From an uncultured Paracoccaceae bacterium (GTDB lineage Bacteria; Pseudomonadota; Alphaproteobacteria; Rhodobacterales; Rhodobacteraceae), in contig CALSOO010000001.1 in assembly GCA_943787985.1 (NCBI GenBank), positions 75,001-139,000 on the forward strand: a stretch of 64,000 nucleotides of DNA, read 5' to 3'. Position numbers and translations under genes: made by a program. The notes under the pieces were generated by a model. That model had not been told where the DNA came from. It saw only the letters and a program-made list of their open reading frames with translations, and made no database searches. Positions 39,416 through 48,489 of this stretch are shown here, one piece after another. The stretch's first letter is position 1. Each line of letters starts with the position of its first letter.

Positions 39416-39532
39416 AGCAAGAAGAACGAACGCCTTTACCGGGGCACCGGGGCGGTTTTAAGTATCCCTCTAGTCCTTGATTGACACAGTTCCTGACTTT
39501 TGTGCGTTTACGTCACCTTGGACATAGTCAGA

Positions 39533-39859
39533 TCAACCCAGCAATGCCGTTTGGACTTTTTCGTCCCATCCTACAAACCACGCATCCCCGTTGCGTATCA
39601 CAGGGCGCGCCATGACTTTGGGACGTGCGGCAATTTGTGCTTCGGCTTCGGAGTTCTTGAGCCAATCGTTGAGACCACGATAGTCGTTGGTCGTGCGATC
39701 CACCAACCGGTCCCCGAATTCTGTAATCAGTTCGGCCAGCTCGCCTTCGGTTAGCGGGTCCGAACGAACGTCTCGAAATTCAATGGTTTTGCCTTGGGAT
39801 TCCAATGTTTTGCGTGCACGCTGGCACACTGCGCAAGTGCTCAATCCATAAATCAACAT
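39533..39859 (-). CDS. ArsC/Spx-like glutaredoxin-family reductase
   Basis: 108 residues. The thioredoxin-fold start M-L-I-Y-G-L-S-T-C-A-V-C-Q-R-A-R carries a C-x-x-C active site. Then F-R-D-V-R-S-D-P-L and the cis-Pro region A-R-P-V-I-R of ArsC/YffB proteins follow. Members reduce arsenate or mixed disulphides using glutathione or thioredoxin. It stands just downstream of the Anbu operon on the same strand (37-bp gap) and may be co-transcribed. True arsenate specificity is not shown. Confidence 0.82.
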   Translation of the reverse strand: MLIYGLSTCAVCQRARKTLESQGKTIEFRDVRSDPLTEGELAELITEFGDRLVDRTTNDYRGLNDWLKNSEAEAQIAARPKVMARPVIRNGDAWFVGWDEKVQTALLG

Positions 39860-39896
39860 GACGTTGCTTCCTTTTGTGAAGGTCTCAGGGGGCGGC

Positions 39897-40628
39897 TTAG
39901 ACCTTGTAACTTGGCAGGCTGTTGAATGCTTCTTTTAGTGCATCCCCCCACCCGTTTGAAATCGCTCGATACACGGTGTCATCACTTTCGATCCGCTTTT
40001 GTCGCGAATCCGAGAACGTATCGGTTTCGTAGACCTGCAAGTCAAAGGGCAAGCCAACGGACAAGTTGGATTTGACCGTAGAATCAAAAGACACCAGAAG
40101 CAATTTGACCGAGTCCTCAAAACTCATCGCGGGATCATAAGCACGCACAAGGATGGGTTTACCGTATTTGGTCTCACCGATTTGAAAGAACGGTGTGTCA
40201 TTGGTGATTTCGATGAAATTCCCTTCGGGATAGATCATGAAAATCGTGGGCTGACCGCCTTTGATTTGTCCGCCGACGATGACGGAGGCACCGAACTGGT
40301 CGTCTGATGTTTGCCCGCCAGTGGCGCTCTCGGCTATCACTTCTTTCAAGGTGGCACCGACAAGGCGCGCAACTTGAAACATCGTCGGCTGCAATAAAAT
40401 CCCGGGATCCCGGTCTTCAACCGCTTTTGAGCGTTCTTCGAGCAAGCTGACCATTGATTGGGTCGTCGCAAGGTTCCCTGCGGTCATGATCGTGATCATG
40501 CGCTCATCCGGAACGGTCCAGGTAAACATCTTTTTGCTCACTGCGAAATTATCCACACCTGCACTTGTGCGGGTGTCGGACATGAACACCAGTCCGTGGT
40601 TCAGCCGCATGCCGATGCAATAGGTCAT
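39897..40628 (-). CDS. Anbu proteasome-like protease
   Basis: 243 residues from ATG 40628. After removal of Met the chain begins T-Y-C-I-G-M, so Thr1 is the expected nucleophile of an Ntn-hydrolase. Supporting pieces are V-F-M-S-D-T-R-T-S-A-G, the K-K-M-F lysine region, and I-T-I-M-T-A-G-N-L-A. Anbu is the ancestral beta-subunit that forms an open ring-like assembly. It is the last gene of the operon ATP-grasp, alpha-E, transglutaminase, Anbu, the standard set in proteobacteria, thought to make and process a peptide-like product. An upstream start at 40649 would hide Thr1, so 40628 is preferred. Confidence 0.9.
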   Translation of the reverse strand: MTYCIGMRLNHGLVFMSDTRTSAGVDNFAVSKKMFTWTVPDERMITIMTAGNLATTQSMVSLLEERSKAVEDRDPGILLQPTMFQVARLVGATLKEVIAESATGGQTSDDQFGASVIVGGQIKGGQPTIFMIYPEGNFIEITNDTPFFQIGETKYGKPILVRAYDPAMSFEDSVKLLLVSFDSTVKSNLSVGLPFDLQVYETDTFSDSRQKRIESDDTVYRAISNGWGDALKEAFNSLPSYKV

Positions 40629-40661
40629 TGTGGTCCGCCAGTTATACAATCAAATCTTTGC

Positions 40662-41459
40662 TTACTGCTGTACTTGCAAAGATACAATTAACCTCTCGTC
40701 TGCCGGCCCCATACGCATCCCCGCCACAGGCGCTGCATCGCGTGCATCACAACCGATCGCGATACGCACGTATTTCTCGTCGGGCGAGACACCGTTGGAC
40801 ACATCAAACCCAACCCATCCCAGCCCATCAACATGCGCCTCTGCCCATGCGTGTGTTGCGTCCTGATCGATGCGGTCATTCATCATGAGGTAGCCGCTGA
40901 CATAGCGTGCGGGGACGCCGCGCAAACGCGCGCAGGCGATAAAAATCTGGGCGTGGTCCTGACAAACGCCGCGCGCCCCTGATAAGGCCTCCTCGGCTGT
41001 TGTTGCCGCATCCGTCGTCCCGATATGATAGGGAACGGCCGCCAGAATGGCTTGGGACAAGTTGTGCAACTCTGTCAGCTGATCACCGTCTTGGGCCATG
41101 GTCTGGGCCATTGCTTTCAATGCGGGACCTGCTTGGGTCAATGATGATGGTTCGCGGAAATGCCAAAGTGGGGCGCGGCCATAGACCATTCCCAAAACAC
41201 CGCTGCCGACAAGGGTTTCAACCGACCCGCGCGCTGAGATGGACAGGGATTGTGCGCCAGGTGTCATACTCACCAGATCGACATGGTTGCCATAGTGGTC
41301 CCTGTAACTGGTTTCAAGCAAGCCACCTGAAATGTCGATGTCCCAGTCAGAAACGGATTGCATCACGGACCCTAGCGGCCGCAGGCGTATTTTTTGGAGC
41401 GCATAGTCCACGGGTTCGCTGTAATCGTAATGCGTTGTGTGCGTTATCTGGAGCTGCAT
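40662..41459 (-). CDS. Transglutaminase-like cysteine protease of the Anbu operon
   Basis: 265 residues. N-terminal bacterial transglutaminase-associated domain (H-T-T-H-Y-D-Y-S), then the catalytic region G-A-R-G-V-C-Q-D-H-A-Q-I-F (Cys), A-T-H-A-W-A-E-A-H-V (His) and G-W-V-G-F-D-V-S-N (Asp). All three residues of the triad are visible. It lies between alpha-E and Anbu with short gaps; the group acts as one unit and this member likely cleaves or links the product. Confidence 0.9.
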   Translation of the reverse strand: MQLQITHTTHYDYSEPVDYALQKIRLRPLGSVMQSVSDWDIDISGGLLETSYRDHYGNHVDLVSMTPGAQSLSISARGSVETLVGSGVLGMVYGRAPLWHFREPSSLTQAGPALKAMAQTMAQDGDQLTELHNLSQAILAAVPYHIGTTDAATTAEEALSGARGVCQDHAQIFIACARLRGVPARYVSGYLMMNDRIDQDATHAWAEAHVDGLGWVGFDVSNGVSPDEKYVRIAIGCDARDAAPVAGMRMGPADERLIVSLQVQQ

Positions 41460-42401
41460 TTAGCTGAGAAACCTGTAATCGAGTTCAATCTGTTGGCCAA
41501 TTTGAGCGGTGTCCCGGATTATATTTGCCACAAATTCATGCAGCCCTTCCTCGAAAATCGATGTGATGTCCCGATCCTTGAGACGTTGTAGCAAGGCTTC
41601 AGCCATGTCGTGACTGATGGCGCGTTTGCCGCAGTCCTCGGATAGATATTCCAAATTGGCAAGAATCTGTGAGGCGCAGAACGAGAGCGACCTTGGCATG
41701 CGTCGATCGAGTATCAAAAAATCGGCGATGGCAGGTGCGGTAAAGTCGTCCTCGACGGCCCACCGGAACGAGCGATGCGCAGACACCGAACGCAGGATGG
41801 TTTCCCATTGCACATTGTCCAACCGGCTTCCGACAAAGGACGGGGAAGGCAGCAACGAGAAATACTTGACATCAATGATGCGCGCTGTGCTGTCCATGCG
41901 TTCGACAAATGTGCCAAGGCGACAGAAATCATAGATATCGTTGCGCAACATTGTCCCGTGCAACGCGCCGCGCACCAAAGCGGAGTGCTGGCGGATCGTG
42001 GCCAGAACGGCAGGCAATTCGGTCTCGGGGATCGGGTCCTTTAACACCTGAGTAAGTTGCATCCATGTCTCGTTCACGGCAACCCAGACTTCAGTCGTCA
42101 GGGCGGTGCGCACCAGTCTGGCGTTGTCGCGCGCAGATTTTATGACGGATAGAACTGAGCTGGGATTGCCGGGCTCGCGCAACAGGAAATCGACGACTTG
42201 GGCGCTGTTGTATCCTGTGTGCTGCGCGTCATAGGCTGATTGGGACGCCGAGGTCACAATGACCGACTTCCATTCTGCTTCCGCGTCCGTCGAGCGGGTC
42301 AATGCAATGCGAAACCCCGCTTCGATCAGGCGGGCAGAGTTCTCCGCCCGCTCTAGAAAACGGAACATCCAATAGAGGCCACCTGCGGTTTTTCCCAGCA
42401 T
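41460..42401 (-). CDS. Alpha-E domain protein of the Anbu operon
   Basis: 313 residues from ATG 42401, overlapping the ATP-grasp stop (TGATG). Opens M-L-G-K-T-A-G-G-L-Y-W-M-F-R-F-L-E-R-A-E-N, the signature of alpha-E (DUF403) proteins, and is all-helical with conserved R-M-D-S-T-A-R-I-I. The biochemical role is unknown; it always travels with the circularly permuted ATP-grasp, to which it is sometimes fused. Confidence 0.9.
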   Translation of the reverse strand: MLGKTAGGLYWMFRFLERAENSARLIEAGFRIALTRSTDAEAEWKSVIVTSASQSAYDAQHTGYNSAQVVDFLLREPGNPSSVLSVIKSARDNARLVRTALTTEVWVAVNETWMQLTQVLKDPIPETELPAVLATIRQHSALVRGALHGTMLRNDIYDFCRLGTFVERMDSTARIIDVKYFSLLPSPSFVGSRLDNVQWETILRSVSAHRSFRWAVEDDFTAPAIADFLILDRRMPRSLSFCASQILANLEYLSEDCGKRAISHDMAEALLQRLKDRDITSIFEEGLHEFVANIIRDTAQIGQQIELDYRFLS

Positions 42402-43825
42402 CAGTCTTCCAATACCCAAGTGTCTTTTGTGCCGCCGCCTTGGCTGGAATTCACGACAAGGCTGCCTTCCTTCAATGCCACCCGCGTCAGACCGCCGGGG
42501 GTGATATTGACCCCTTTGGGCGAGACCAACGCAAAGGGGCGCAAATCGACGTGACGCGGCGCAAGGCCCTTTTTGGTGAAAATCGGAACGGTCGACAGCG
42601 CAAGAGTGGGTTGCGCGATGTAGTTGGCGGGGTTGGCTTTCAGCTTGAGCGCAAACTCTGCAAGCTCCCGTTTGTTGGCCGCAGGGCCCACCAGCATCCC
42701 GTAACCGCCAGAGCCATGCACCTCTTTGACCACCAGATCAGCCAGATTGTCCAAGACATATTTCAGCGTCTGGGGTTCCGAACAACGGTGGGTTTCGACA
42801 TTTTTGAGGATCGCACGTTCACCAGTGTAAAACTCCACAATTTCAGGCATATAGCTGTAGATTGCTTTGTCATCAGCCACCCCTGTACCGGGTGCATTGG
42901 CGATCGTAATATTGCCCGCACGGTACACATCCATAATCCCCGGAACGCCCAACATCGAGTTTGGATTGAATGTCAGCGGATCAAGGTATTCGTCATCGAC
43001 GCGCCGATACAGCACATCAATGACTTTGTACCCGCGCGTGGTGCGCATCGCGATATGGCCGTCCACAACACGCAGATCATGGCCCTCGACCAATTCAACG
43101 CCCATTTGGTCGGCGAGAAAACTGTGCTCGTAATAGGCAGAGTTGTGGATGCCTGGCGTTAAAACGGCGACACACGGGCGCCCTTCACATGACGCGGGTG
43201 CGCTGGCTTCCAAGGAGCGGCGCAGATTTTTGGGGTAGTCGCTGACAGGCTGAACTTTGATGTTGCTGAACAGTTCGGGAAACATCTGCAACATGGTTTC
43301 GCGATTTTCGAGCATGTAACTGACGCCCGACGGGGTGCGGGCATTGTCCTCAAGAACAAAGAAATCGGATTCAGCGGTGCGGACAATATCTGTGCCGACA
43401 ATGTGGGTGTAAACATCGCCCGGAGGGCTGAAATCCATCATTTGGGGCAAGAGTGCGTCGTTCTGGGCAATCAACCCAGTTGGAATAATGCCCGCGCGCA
43501 GAATTTCCTGCCGGTTGTAGATGTCATGCAGAAACGCATTGATCGCATGGACACGCTGGTCGATGCCTTTCGACAGCTTGCTCCACTCACCGCTAGAGAC
43601 GATGCGCGGCACCAGATCAAAAGGTATGAGTCGCTCTTCGGCGTCCGATTGCCCGTAAACGTTGAATGTGATGCCAGTGCGTCTGAAGAATGCTTCAGCT
43701 TCGGCAGATTTTTTGGTGAGGCGCTTGTTGTCTTGCCCAGCAAACCACGTGTCATAGGCGGCGTAAGGGGAGCGTACACCAGTGTCAGACTGCATTTCGC
43801 TGAAGTAGCTTTGAGGTGTGTTCAT
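42401..43825 (-). CDS. Circularly permuted type 2 ATP-grasp protein
   Basis: 474 residues, DUF404/DUF407 arrangement. Visible are S-F-L-A-D-Q-M-G-V-E-L-V-E-G-H-D-L, D-Y-P-K-N-L-R-R-S-L, V-V-K-E-V-H-G-S-G-G-Y-G-M-L-V-G-P (phosphate-binding glycine loop) and the end V-N-S-S-Q-G-G-G-T-K-D-T-W-V-L. The family is thought to form peptide bonds using ATP. First gene of the four-gene Anbu operon, facing away from murJ across a 240-bp gap that should hold both promoters. Confidence 0.9.
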   Translation of the reverse strand: MNTPQSYFSEMQSDTGVRSPYAAYDTWFAGQDNKRLTKKSAEAEAFFRRTGITFNVYGQSDAEERLIPFDLVPRIVSSGEWSKLSKGIDQRVHAINAFLHDIYNRQEILRAGIIPTGLIAQNDALLPQMMDFSPPGDVYTHIVGTDIVRTAESDFFVLEDNARTPSGVSYMLENRETMLQMFPELFSNIKVQPVSDYPKNLRRSLEASAPASCEGRPCVAVLTPGIHNSAYYEHSFLADQMGVELVEGHDLRVVDGHIAMRTTRGYKVIDVLYRRVDDEYLDPLTFNPNSMLGVPGIMDVYRAGNITIANAPGTGVADDKAIYSYMPEIVEFYTGERAILKNVETHRCSEPQTLKYVLDNLADLVVKEVHGSGGYGMLVGPAANKRELAEFALKLKANPANYIAQPTLALSTVPIFTKKGLAPRHVDLRPFALVSPKGVNITPGGLTRVALKEGSLVVNSSQGGGTKDTWVLED

Positions 43826-44062
43826 GGATTAACCCTACAGCGTTATGGTCACTTGGCAATCAAGTCGTTGTATTTGAGCGGTTTTTTAACTTAAAATCTA
43901 CATAGGGCACCGTTTTTGATCGCAAAAAGGTTAATTTTTGACCAATATGCAAAAGCCGATGCTGACGTTAAGAGGCTGAAAGCTTGCCAAACGGGCCCAC
44001 CCTTGCCTCTGGAGGCTCAAGCCTTTACGCCATCGACTGATATTTCTGCGAAAGGCCATGTC

Positions 44063-45613
44063 TTGAAACCCATTCGTCTGATGACAGGCTTTCTGACTGT
44101 CGGCTTTTGGACCTTGATGTCGCGTATTCTGGGCTTTGTGCGGGACACTTTGATCCTGTCGCTCATTGGTCCCGGCCCAGTGATGGACGCGTTTGTCGCG
44201 GCCTTCCGTTTGCCAAACATGTTCCGACGGTTCTTTGCCGAGGGCGCGTTCAACGCAGCCTTTGTGCCGATGTTTTCCAAGAAACTCGAAGCCGATGCTG
44301 ACGCTGGCCCTTTTGCGCAGGACGCCTTTAACGGTTTGGCATTTGCGGTTCTGATCCTAACGGGAACCGCAATGGTTTTTATGCCCGCTCTGGTGTGGGT
44401 CACGGCTGGCGGGTTTGCAGAGGACGCGCGGTTCGACATGACAGTCGGCTTTGGCCGTATCGTGTTTCCCTATATTTTCTTCATGTCTCTCGGGGCGTTG
44501 TTTTCAGGCATTCTGAATGCCACGGGACGTTTTGCAGTGGCTGCTGCTGCGCCTGTATTGCTTAATATTTTCCTGATCATTGCGATGATCGGGGCGCAAG
44601 TCGTTGGGGGTGACGTCATCCATTGGCTGGTGTGGACTATCCCTGTCGCCGGTATGGCGCAGCTTGCATTGACTTGGGCGGCAGCGGCCAAAGTCGGGTT
44701 CGCCTTGCGCCCCGGGCGGCCACGCTGGACACCACAAATGAAGCAACTGGTCGTGGTCGCGATCCCTGCTGCACTGGCCTCTGGGGTCATGCAAATTAAC
44801 CTTGTTGTGGGGCAATTGGCGGCCAGCCAGTTTGAAGGTGCGGTCAGTTGGTTGTTTGCAGCAGACCGCCTTTACCAGTTCCCGTTGGGGATTGTGGGCA
44901 TCGCTGTTGGCATTGTGTTGTTGCCCGATCTGTCTCGCAGGTTGCAAGCCGGGGACGAGACAGGCGCGCGTCACGCATTTTCGCGTGCCAGCGAAATTTC
45001 TCTGGCGTTGACCATTCCCTCTGCGGTGGCGTTGATGGTCATTCCTTTGGCGCTGGTGTCTGTGCTGTTCGAGCGGGGTGCGACGGGGGCAGATGACGCG
45101 GCGGCGATCGCGTTTGCAGTATCGGTTTATGGTTTGGGCTTGCCCGCTTTTGTGGTCCAGAAATTCTTGCAACCCCTTTATTTTGCACGGGAAGACACGC
45201 GAAGCCCGTTCCGGTATGCGCTGGTTGCGATGGTGGTCAATGCGGGGCTCGCCTTGGGATTGGCACCTGTTATCGGGTGGATTGCGCCGGCGATTGCCAC
45301 GACTGTTGCAGGGTGGGTGATGGCCGTTTTGCTCGCCATTGGCGCACGCAGCATGGGCGATGTGGCCCGCTTTGACGCGCAATTTCACCGCCGTATTTGG
45401 CGGATTGTTGCAGCGTCGGTTATCATGGGACTGTGTTTGTGGGTGGCCAATGTTTTGCTCACCCCCGCACTCGGCATGGGAGGGTATCGCTACATTGCTC
45501 TCTTCGTTTTGCTTGCGGTCGGGGCGATCAGTTATTTTGGCGCGGGCCAGATGTTGGGCGCATTCAAACTGTCAGAATTCAAGAGTGCCGTGCGTCGGGG
45601 TGGCAAAAAGTAA
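44063..45613 (+). CDS. murJ: Lipid II flippase MurJ
   Basis: 516 residues if translation starts at TTG 44063, behind GAAAGG; this gives the normal N-terminus M-K-P-I-R-L-M-T-G-F. The open frame upstream to 43916 adds an atypical extension. About 14 transmembrane helices. Conserved MurJ pieces are S-R-I-L-G-F-V-R-D-T, R-L-P-N-M-F-R-R-F-F-A-E-G-A-F-N-A-A-F-V-P and L-Y-Q-F-P-L-G-I-V-G-I-A-V-G. It flips lipid II across the inner membrane for peptidoglycan synthesis. Essential core gene, here not linked to other mur genes. Confidence 0.93.
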   Translation: MKPIRLMTGFLTVGFWTLMSRILGFVRDTLILSLIGPGPVMDAFVAAFRLPNMFRRFFAEGAFNAAFVPMFSKKLEADADAGPFAQDAFNGLAFAVLILTGTAMVFMPALVWVTAGGFAEDARFDMTVGFGRIVFPYIFFMSLGALFSGILNATGRFAVAAAAPVLLNIFLIIAMIGAQVVGGDVIHWLVWTIPVAGMAQLALTWAAAAKVGFALRPGRPRWTPQMKQLVVVAIPAALASGVMQINLVVGQLAASQFEGAVSWLFAADRLYQFPLGIVGIAVGIVLLPDLSRRLQAGDETGARHAFSRASEISLALTIPSAVALMVIPLALVSVLFERGATGADDAAAIAFAVSVYGLGLPAFVVQKFLQPLYFAREDTRSPFRYALVAMVVNAGLALGLAPVIGWIAPAIATTVAGWVMAVLLAIGARSMGDVARFDAQFHRRIWRIVAASVIMGLCLWVANVLLTPALGMGGYRYIALFVLLAVGAISYFGAGQMLGAFKLSEFKSAVRRGGKK

Positions 45614-45622
45614 CTATTTTGC

Positions 45623-46306
45623 TCAGTTGCGGCGCAGGGCTGCGCGGATTCGGGCCAGCCCACCAGGCACCACGATGGCCGAAATTCCAAAACCGCAGAC
45701 AAAGCCCGCCAGTTCCGCAATCCAGTCATATCCGGTCGTGAAAAAGATCCCGAAGACCAGATTGATGCCCATCAAAAAGCCGATCAGTTGAAAGGCCTGA
45801 AGCTGCTGCGCACCGGTGCCTGCCAGTTTTTGCCACATCAAAAACGTGTACCCCCCGATCAGCCCATAAACGCAAGGAAAGGCGCCGATCAGCCATGTTT
45901 GATCCGTGATCAGCCCAAACATCACCGCGCCAAAAACGCCTGATAGCACAAAGATGAGCAGAACAGCGAATTGCCCCATGGCTTCGCCCACCAGTTTGCC
46001 CATCGCCAGCAGCATCACCCCGGAAAAGATCGCGGAGGTGAACGCGTTGTGCAGGAACGGATAGGTGAACACCCGCACCGCATACTCCAACGGCGCGACT
46101 CCGGTTTTGAACATCCAGTCAAAGGCCGTTCCCGAAAACCCGTAGTGGCTGATCGTTGTGATCCGCCACCCCACAGCCTGTGCACCGCCAAGCATGCGGT
46201 TCTCCCCGAGCAAAAAGATCAGCTCAGGCACAGCGATGCACAAAAACAGCAGCCACACGACGGGCGGCAGCGGATTTACGGGCGGAGCGTTGTGGTCTTG
46301 GTGCAT
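45623..46306 (-). CDS. Rhomboid-family membrane protein lacking catalytic residues
   Basis: 227 residues from ATG 46306 (AAAGGG upstream); a longer frame to 46342 is less likely. Six to seven transmembrane helices with the rhomboid loop W-R and the G-x-x-x-G-rich helix V-L-S-G-V-F-G-A-V-M. The place of the G-x-S-G serine motif reads I-G-A-F-P-C-V-Y-G-L-I-G, and the helix that carries the catalytic His reads W-I-A-E-L-A-G-F-V. So Ser and His are both absent and it is probably a pseudoprotease. Convergent with murJ with a 9-bp gap. Confidence 0.82.
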   Translation of the reverse strand: MHQDHNAPPVNPLPPVVWLLFLCIAVPELIFLLGENRMLGGAQAVGWRITTISHYGFSGTAFDWMFKTGVAPLEYAVRVFTYPFLHNAFTSAIFSGVMLLAMGKLVGEAMGQFAVLLIFVLSGVFGAVMFGLITDQTWLIGAFPCVYGLIGGYTFLMWQKLAGTGAQQLQAFQLIGFLMGINLVFGIFFTTGYDWIAELAGFVCGFGISAIVVPGGLARIRAALRRN

Positions 46307-46390
46307 CTCGTGTGCCCTTTGGTTGACGGCATTGGTCCCCATGGGTAAGCCAGCACATGTGTTTTGCCCAGAGCTTCAGGACTGAATTTT

Positions 46391-47416
46391 ATGACCGAGA
46401 CAGTTTTCACCCCGCGCGTGTTTTCCGGCATCCAGCCATCGGGCGGTTTGACGCTTGGTAACTATCTGGGGGCGATCAAGCGATTTGTGTCGATGCAAGA
46501 AGACGACTTCGAGACGATCTACTGCATGGTCGACCTGCATGCCATCACGGTTTGGCAGGACCCAAAAGATTTGCTGCACAACACCCGCGAGTTGGCAGCC
46601 GGCTTCATTGCCTCGGGCATCAGCCCTGAAAAGTCCATCCTGATCAATCAGTCCCAAGTGCCAGAGCACGCCCAACTGGGTTGGATCTTCAATTGCGTCG
46701 CCCGTATGGGCTGGATGCAGCGCATGACCCAATTCAAAGACAAAGCCGGCAAGAATGCCCAGAACGTATCTCTTGGCCTGTTTGGCTATCCCGCGTTGAT
46801 GGCGGCTGACATTCTTGTTTATCACGCCACCCATGTTCCCGTGGGCGAGGACCAAAAACAGCACCTTGAGCTGACGCGAGACATCGCGGCCAAGTTCAAT
46901 CACGATTACGGCGTTGACTTCTTTCCCCTGACGGAGCCTGTGATCGAGGGTGCCGCAACCCGCGTGATGTCCTTGCGCGATGGTTCCAAAAAGATGTCAA
47001 AGTCCGACCCCTCTGACGCGTCGCGCATCAACATGACCGATGATGCGGACGCCATCGCCAAGAAAATTCGCAAAGCCAAAACAGACCCAGACGCCCTGCC
47101 GTCAGAGGCCAAAGGGTTGGACGACCGCCCCGAGGCCCGCAATCTGGTCAACATTTTTGCGGCTTTGAATGATCAGACTGTTGATCAGGTTCTGGCAGAT
47201 GTGGGTGGGCAGCAGTTTGGCACGTTCAAACCGATGCTGGCTGATTTGGCTGTGGCCAAGCTGTCGCCGATTTCAGGTGAAATGGCGCGTCTGATGAATG
47301 ACCCCGCAGAGATTGATCGCATCCTCGCCAAAGGTGCATTGCAAGCACGTGAAATCACCGCGCCGATCCTGAAAAAGACGTATGAAATCGTCGGAATGGT
47401 CGGCCCAACCGTCTAA
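46391..47416 (+). CDS. trpS: Tryptophanyl-tRNA synthetase
   Basis: 341 residues from ATG 46391. Class I motifs: [13 protein letters not shown] (HIGH region) and K-K-M-S-K-S-D-P-S (KMSKS). Also D-L-H-A-I-T-V and [11 protein letters not shown]. It charges tRNA-Trp in the cytoplasm; normal length for the bacterial enzyme. Frames open upstream to 46364 add no homologous sequence. Confidence 0.96.
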   Translation: MTETVFTPRVFSGIQPSGGLTLGNYLGAIKRFVSMQEDDFETIYCMVDLHAITVWQDPKDLLHNTRELAAGFIASGISPEKSILINQSQVPEHAQLGWIFNCVARMGWMQRMTQFKDKAGKNAQNVSLGLFGYPALMAADILVYHATHVPVGEDQKQHLELTRDIAAKFNHDYGVDFFPLTEPVIEGAATRVMSLRDGSKKMSKSDPSDASRINMTDDADAIAKKIRKAKTDPDALPSEAKGLDDRPEARNLVNIFAALNDQTVDQVLADVGGQQFGTFKPMLADLAVAKLSPISGEMARLMNDPAEIDRILAKGALQAREITAPILKKTYEIVGMVGPTV

Positions 47417-47489
47417 GCCACTTTCAAAAGCTGACAGGCTCGACATTCGCAGCCTGTCAGGTATGTTTTCCCTCTATGGGGGATATTCA

Positions 47490-48419
47490 ATGCGTCCGGT
47501 TTTAATGGGTTTATGTGCGGGGCTTTGCCTCAGCGCTTGCAGTCCAGAAGATAAACCTGTGTTGCGGTTTGTGGCGCTGGGGGATGCCCCGTACGGGGAG
47601 CCCGCACAAGTGCATCCGCCTTATCGCGCGCTGTTGCAAAACATCAACGCTGCGACCCCTCCTGTTGTGGTGCATGTGGGTGACACGCACGGGGACCGCA
47701 CCTGCAACACGCCATTGATGAAGGTTTTGCGCGGGTTCATGGACGAGATTTCCGCGCCTGTGCTGTACACGCCGGGTGACAATGAGTGGACCGATTGCGG
47801 GGGCAAAGATAGCGAGGTCGTCCTTGATGTGGATCCGCTTGAGCGGCTGTCCTACTTGCGCAAAACCTATTTCCAGACCAACACAACACTGGGGGCCAAT
47901 CCGGTTCCTGTCCAAAATCAGGCGGCACGGGGCTATCCCGAAAATGCACGATTGCGGGTGGGCTCTGTTGGCTTCATCACGCTGCATGTCGTGGGCTCCA
48001 ACAACAATTTTCGCCCCGACAACCTTGAGGCGGTCAAAGAGTTCATGGCCCGCAACGCAGCCAATGTCGCGTGGTTGTCCGACAGTATGGATCATTTCGC
48101 GGATGCGGACGCCATCGTCGTTGCCTTGCATGCGGACATGTTTACGCCCCTGTCCGGATTTCACAAAGGCTGGCATCGCATGTCGCCCTACCGCGACATC
48201 GGGATACTGTTGGGACAGAAAAGCAGCGCGATGGAAAAGCCGGTTTTGCTGCTGTACGGGGACAGTCATCAGCATAAAGTGTTTCAGCCGTTTCCCAAGT
48301 ATCGCCCCTATTTGCACGCGATTGAAGTCTATGGGTTTCCGGATATCAAAGCGATCGAGATTGCGGTGGATCCCACCGCGCGCAAGCCTTTCACGGTCTC
48401 GCGTGTGATCAGTCCCTAG
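47490..48419 (+). CDS. Lipoprotein with metallophosphoesterase fold
   Basis: 309 residues from ATG 47490. Signal peptide ends in the lipobox L-S-A-C, so Cys16 is lipidated. The domain shows F-V-A-L-G-D-A-P-Y (metal site), V-V-H-V-G-D-T-H-G-D (site 2), T-P-G-D-N-E-W-T-D (G-D-N-E instead of G-N-H) and L-L-Y-G-D-S-H-Q-H (C-terminal His). This is a calcineurin-like phosphoesterase that faces the periplasm. Substrate unknown. It lies 74 bp after trpS and may share its transcript. Confidence 0.78.
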   Translation: MRPVLMGLCAGLCLSACSPEDKPVLRFVALGDAPYGEPAQVHPPYRALLQNINAATPPVVVHVGDTHGDRTCNTPLMKVLRGFMDEISAPVLYTPGDNEWTDCGGKDSEVVLDVDPLERLSYLRKTYFQTNTTLGANPVPVQNQAARGYPENARLRVGSVGFITLHVVGSNNNFRPDNLEAVKEFMARNAANVAWLSDSMDHFADADAIVVALHADMFTPLSGFHKGWHRMSPYRDIGILLGQKSSAMEKPVLLLYGDSHQHKVFQPFPKYRPYLHAIEVYGFPDIKAIEIAVDPTARKPFTVSRVISP

Positions 48420-48489
48420 CAATCCTGACGGTCTGCACTAGCTTGTCCGTTCAACATGGTGACTGCGCTACAAAAGTGAACTCAAAGAC

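Noticed and set aside
42302-43162. A 286-codon plus-strand frame
   Set aside because: Overlaps the alpha-E and ATP-grasp genes in antisense; no start signal or domain.
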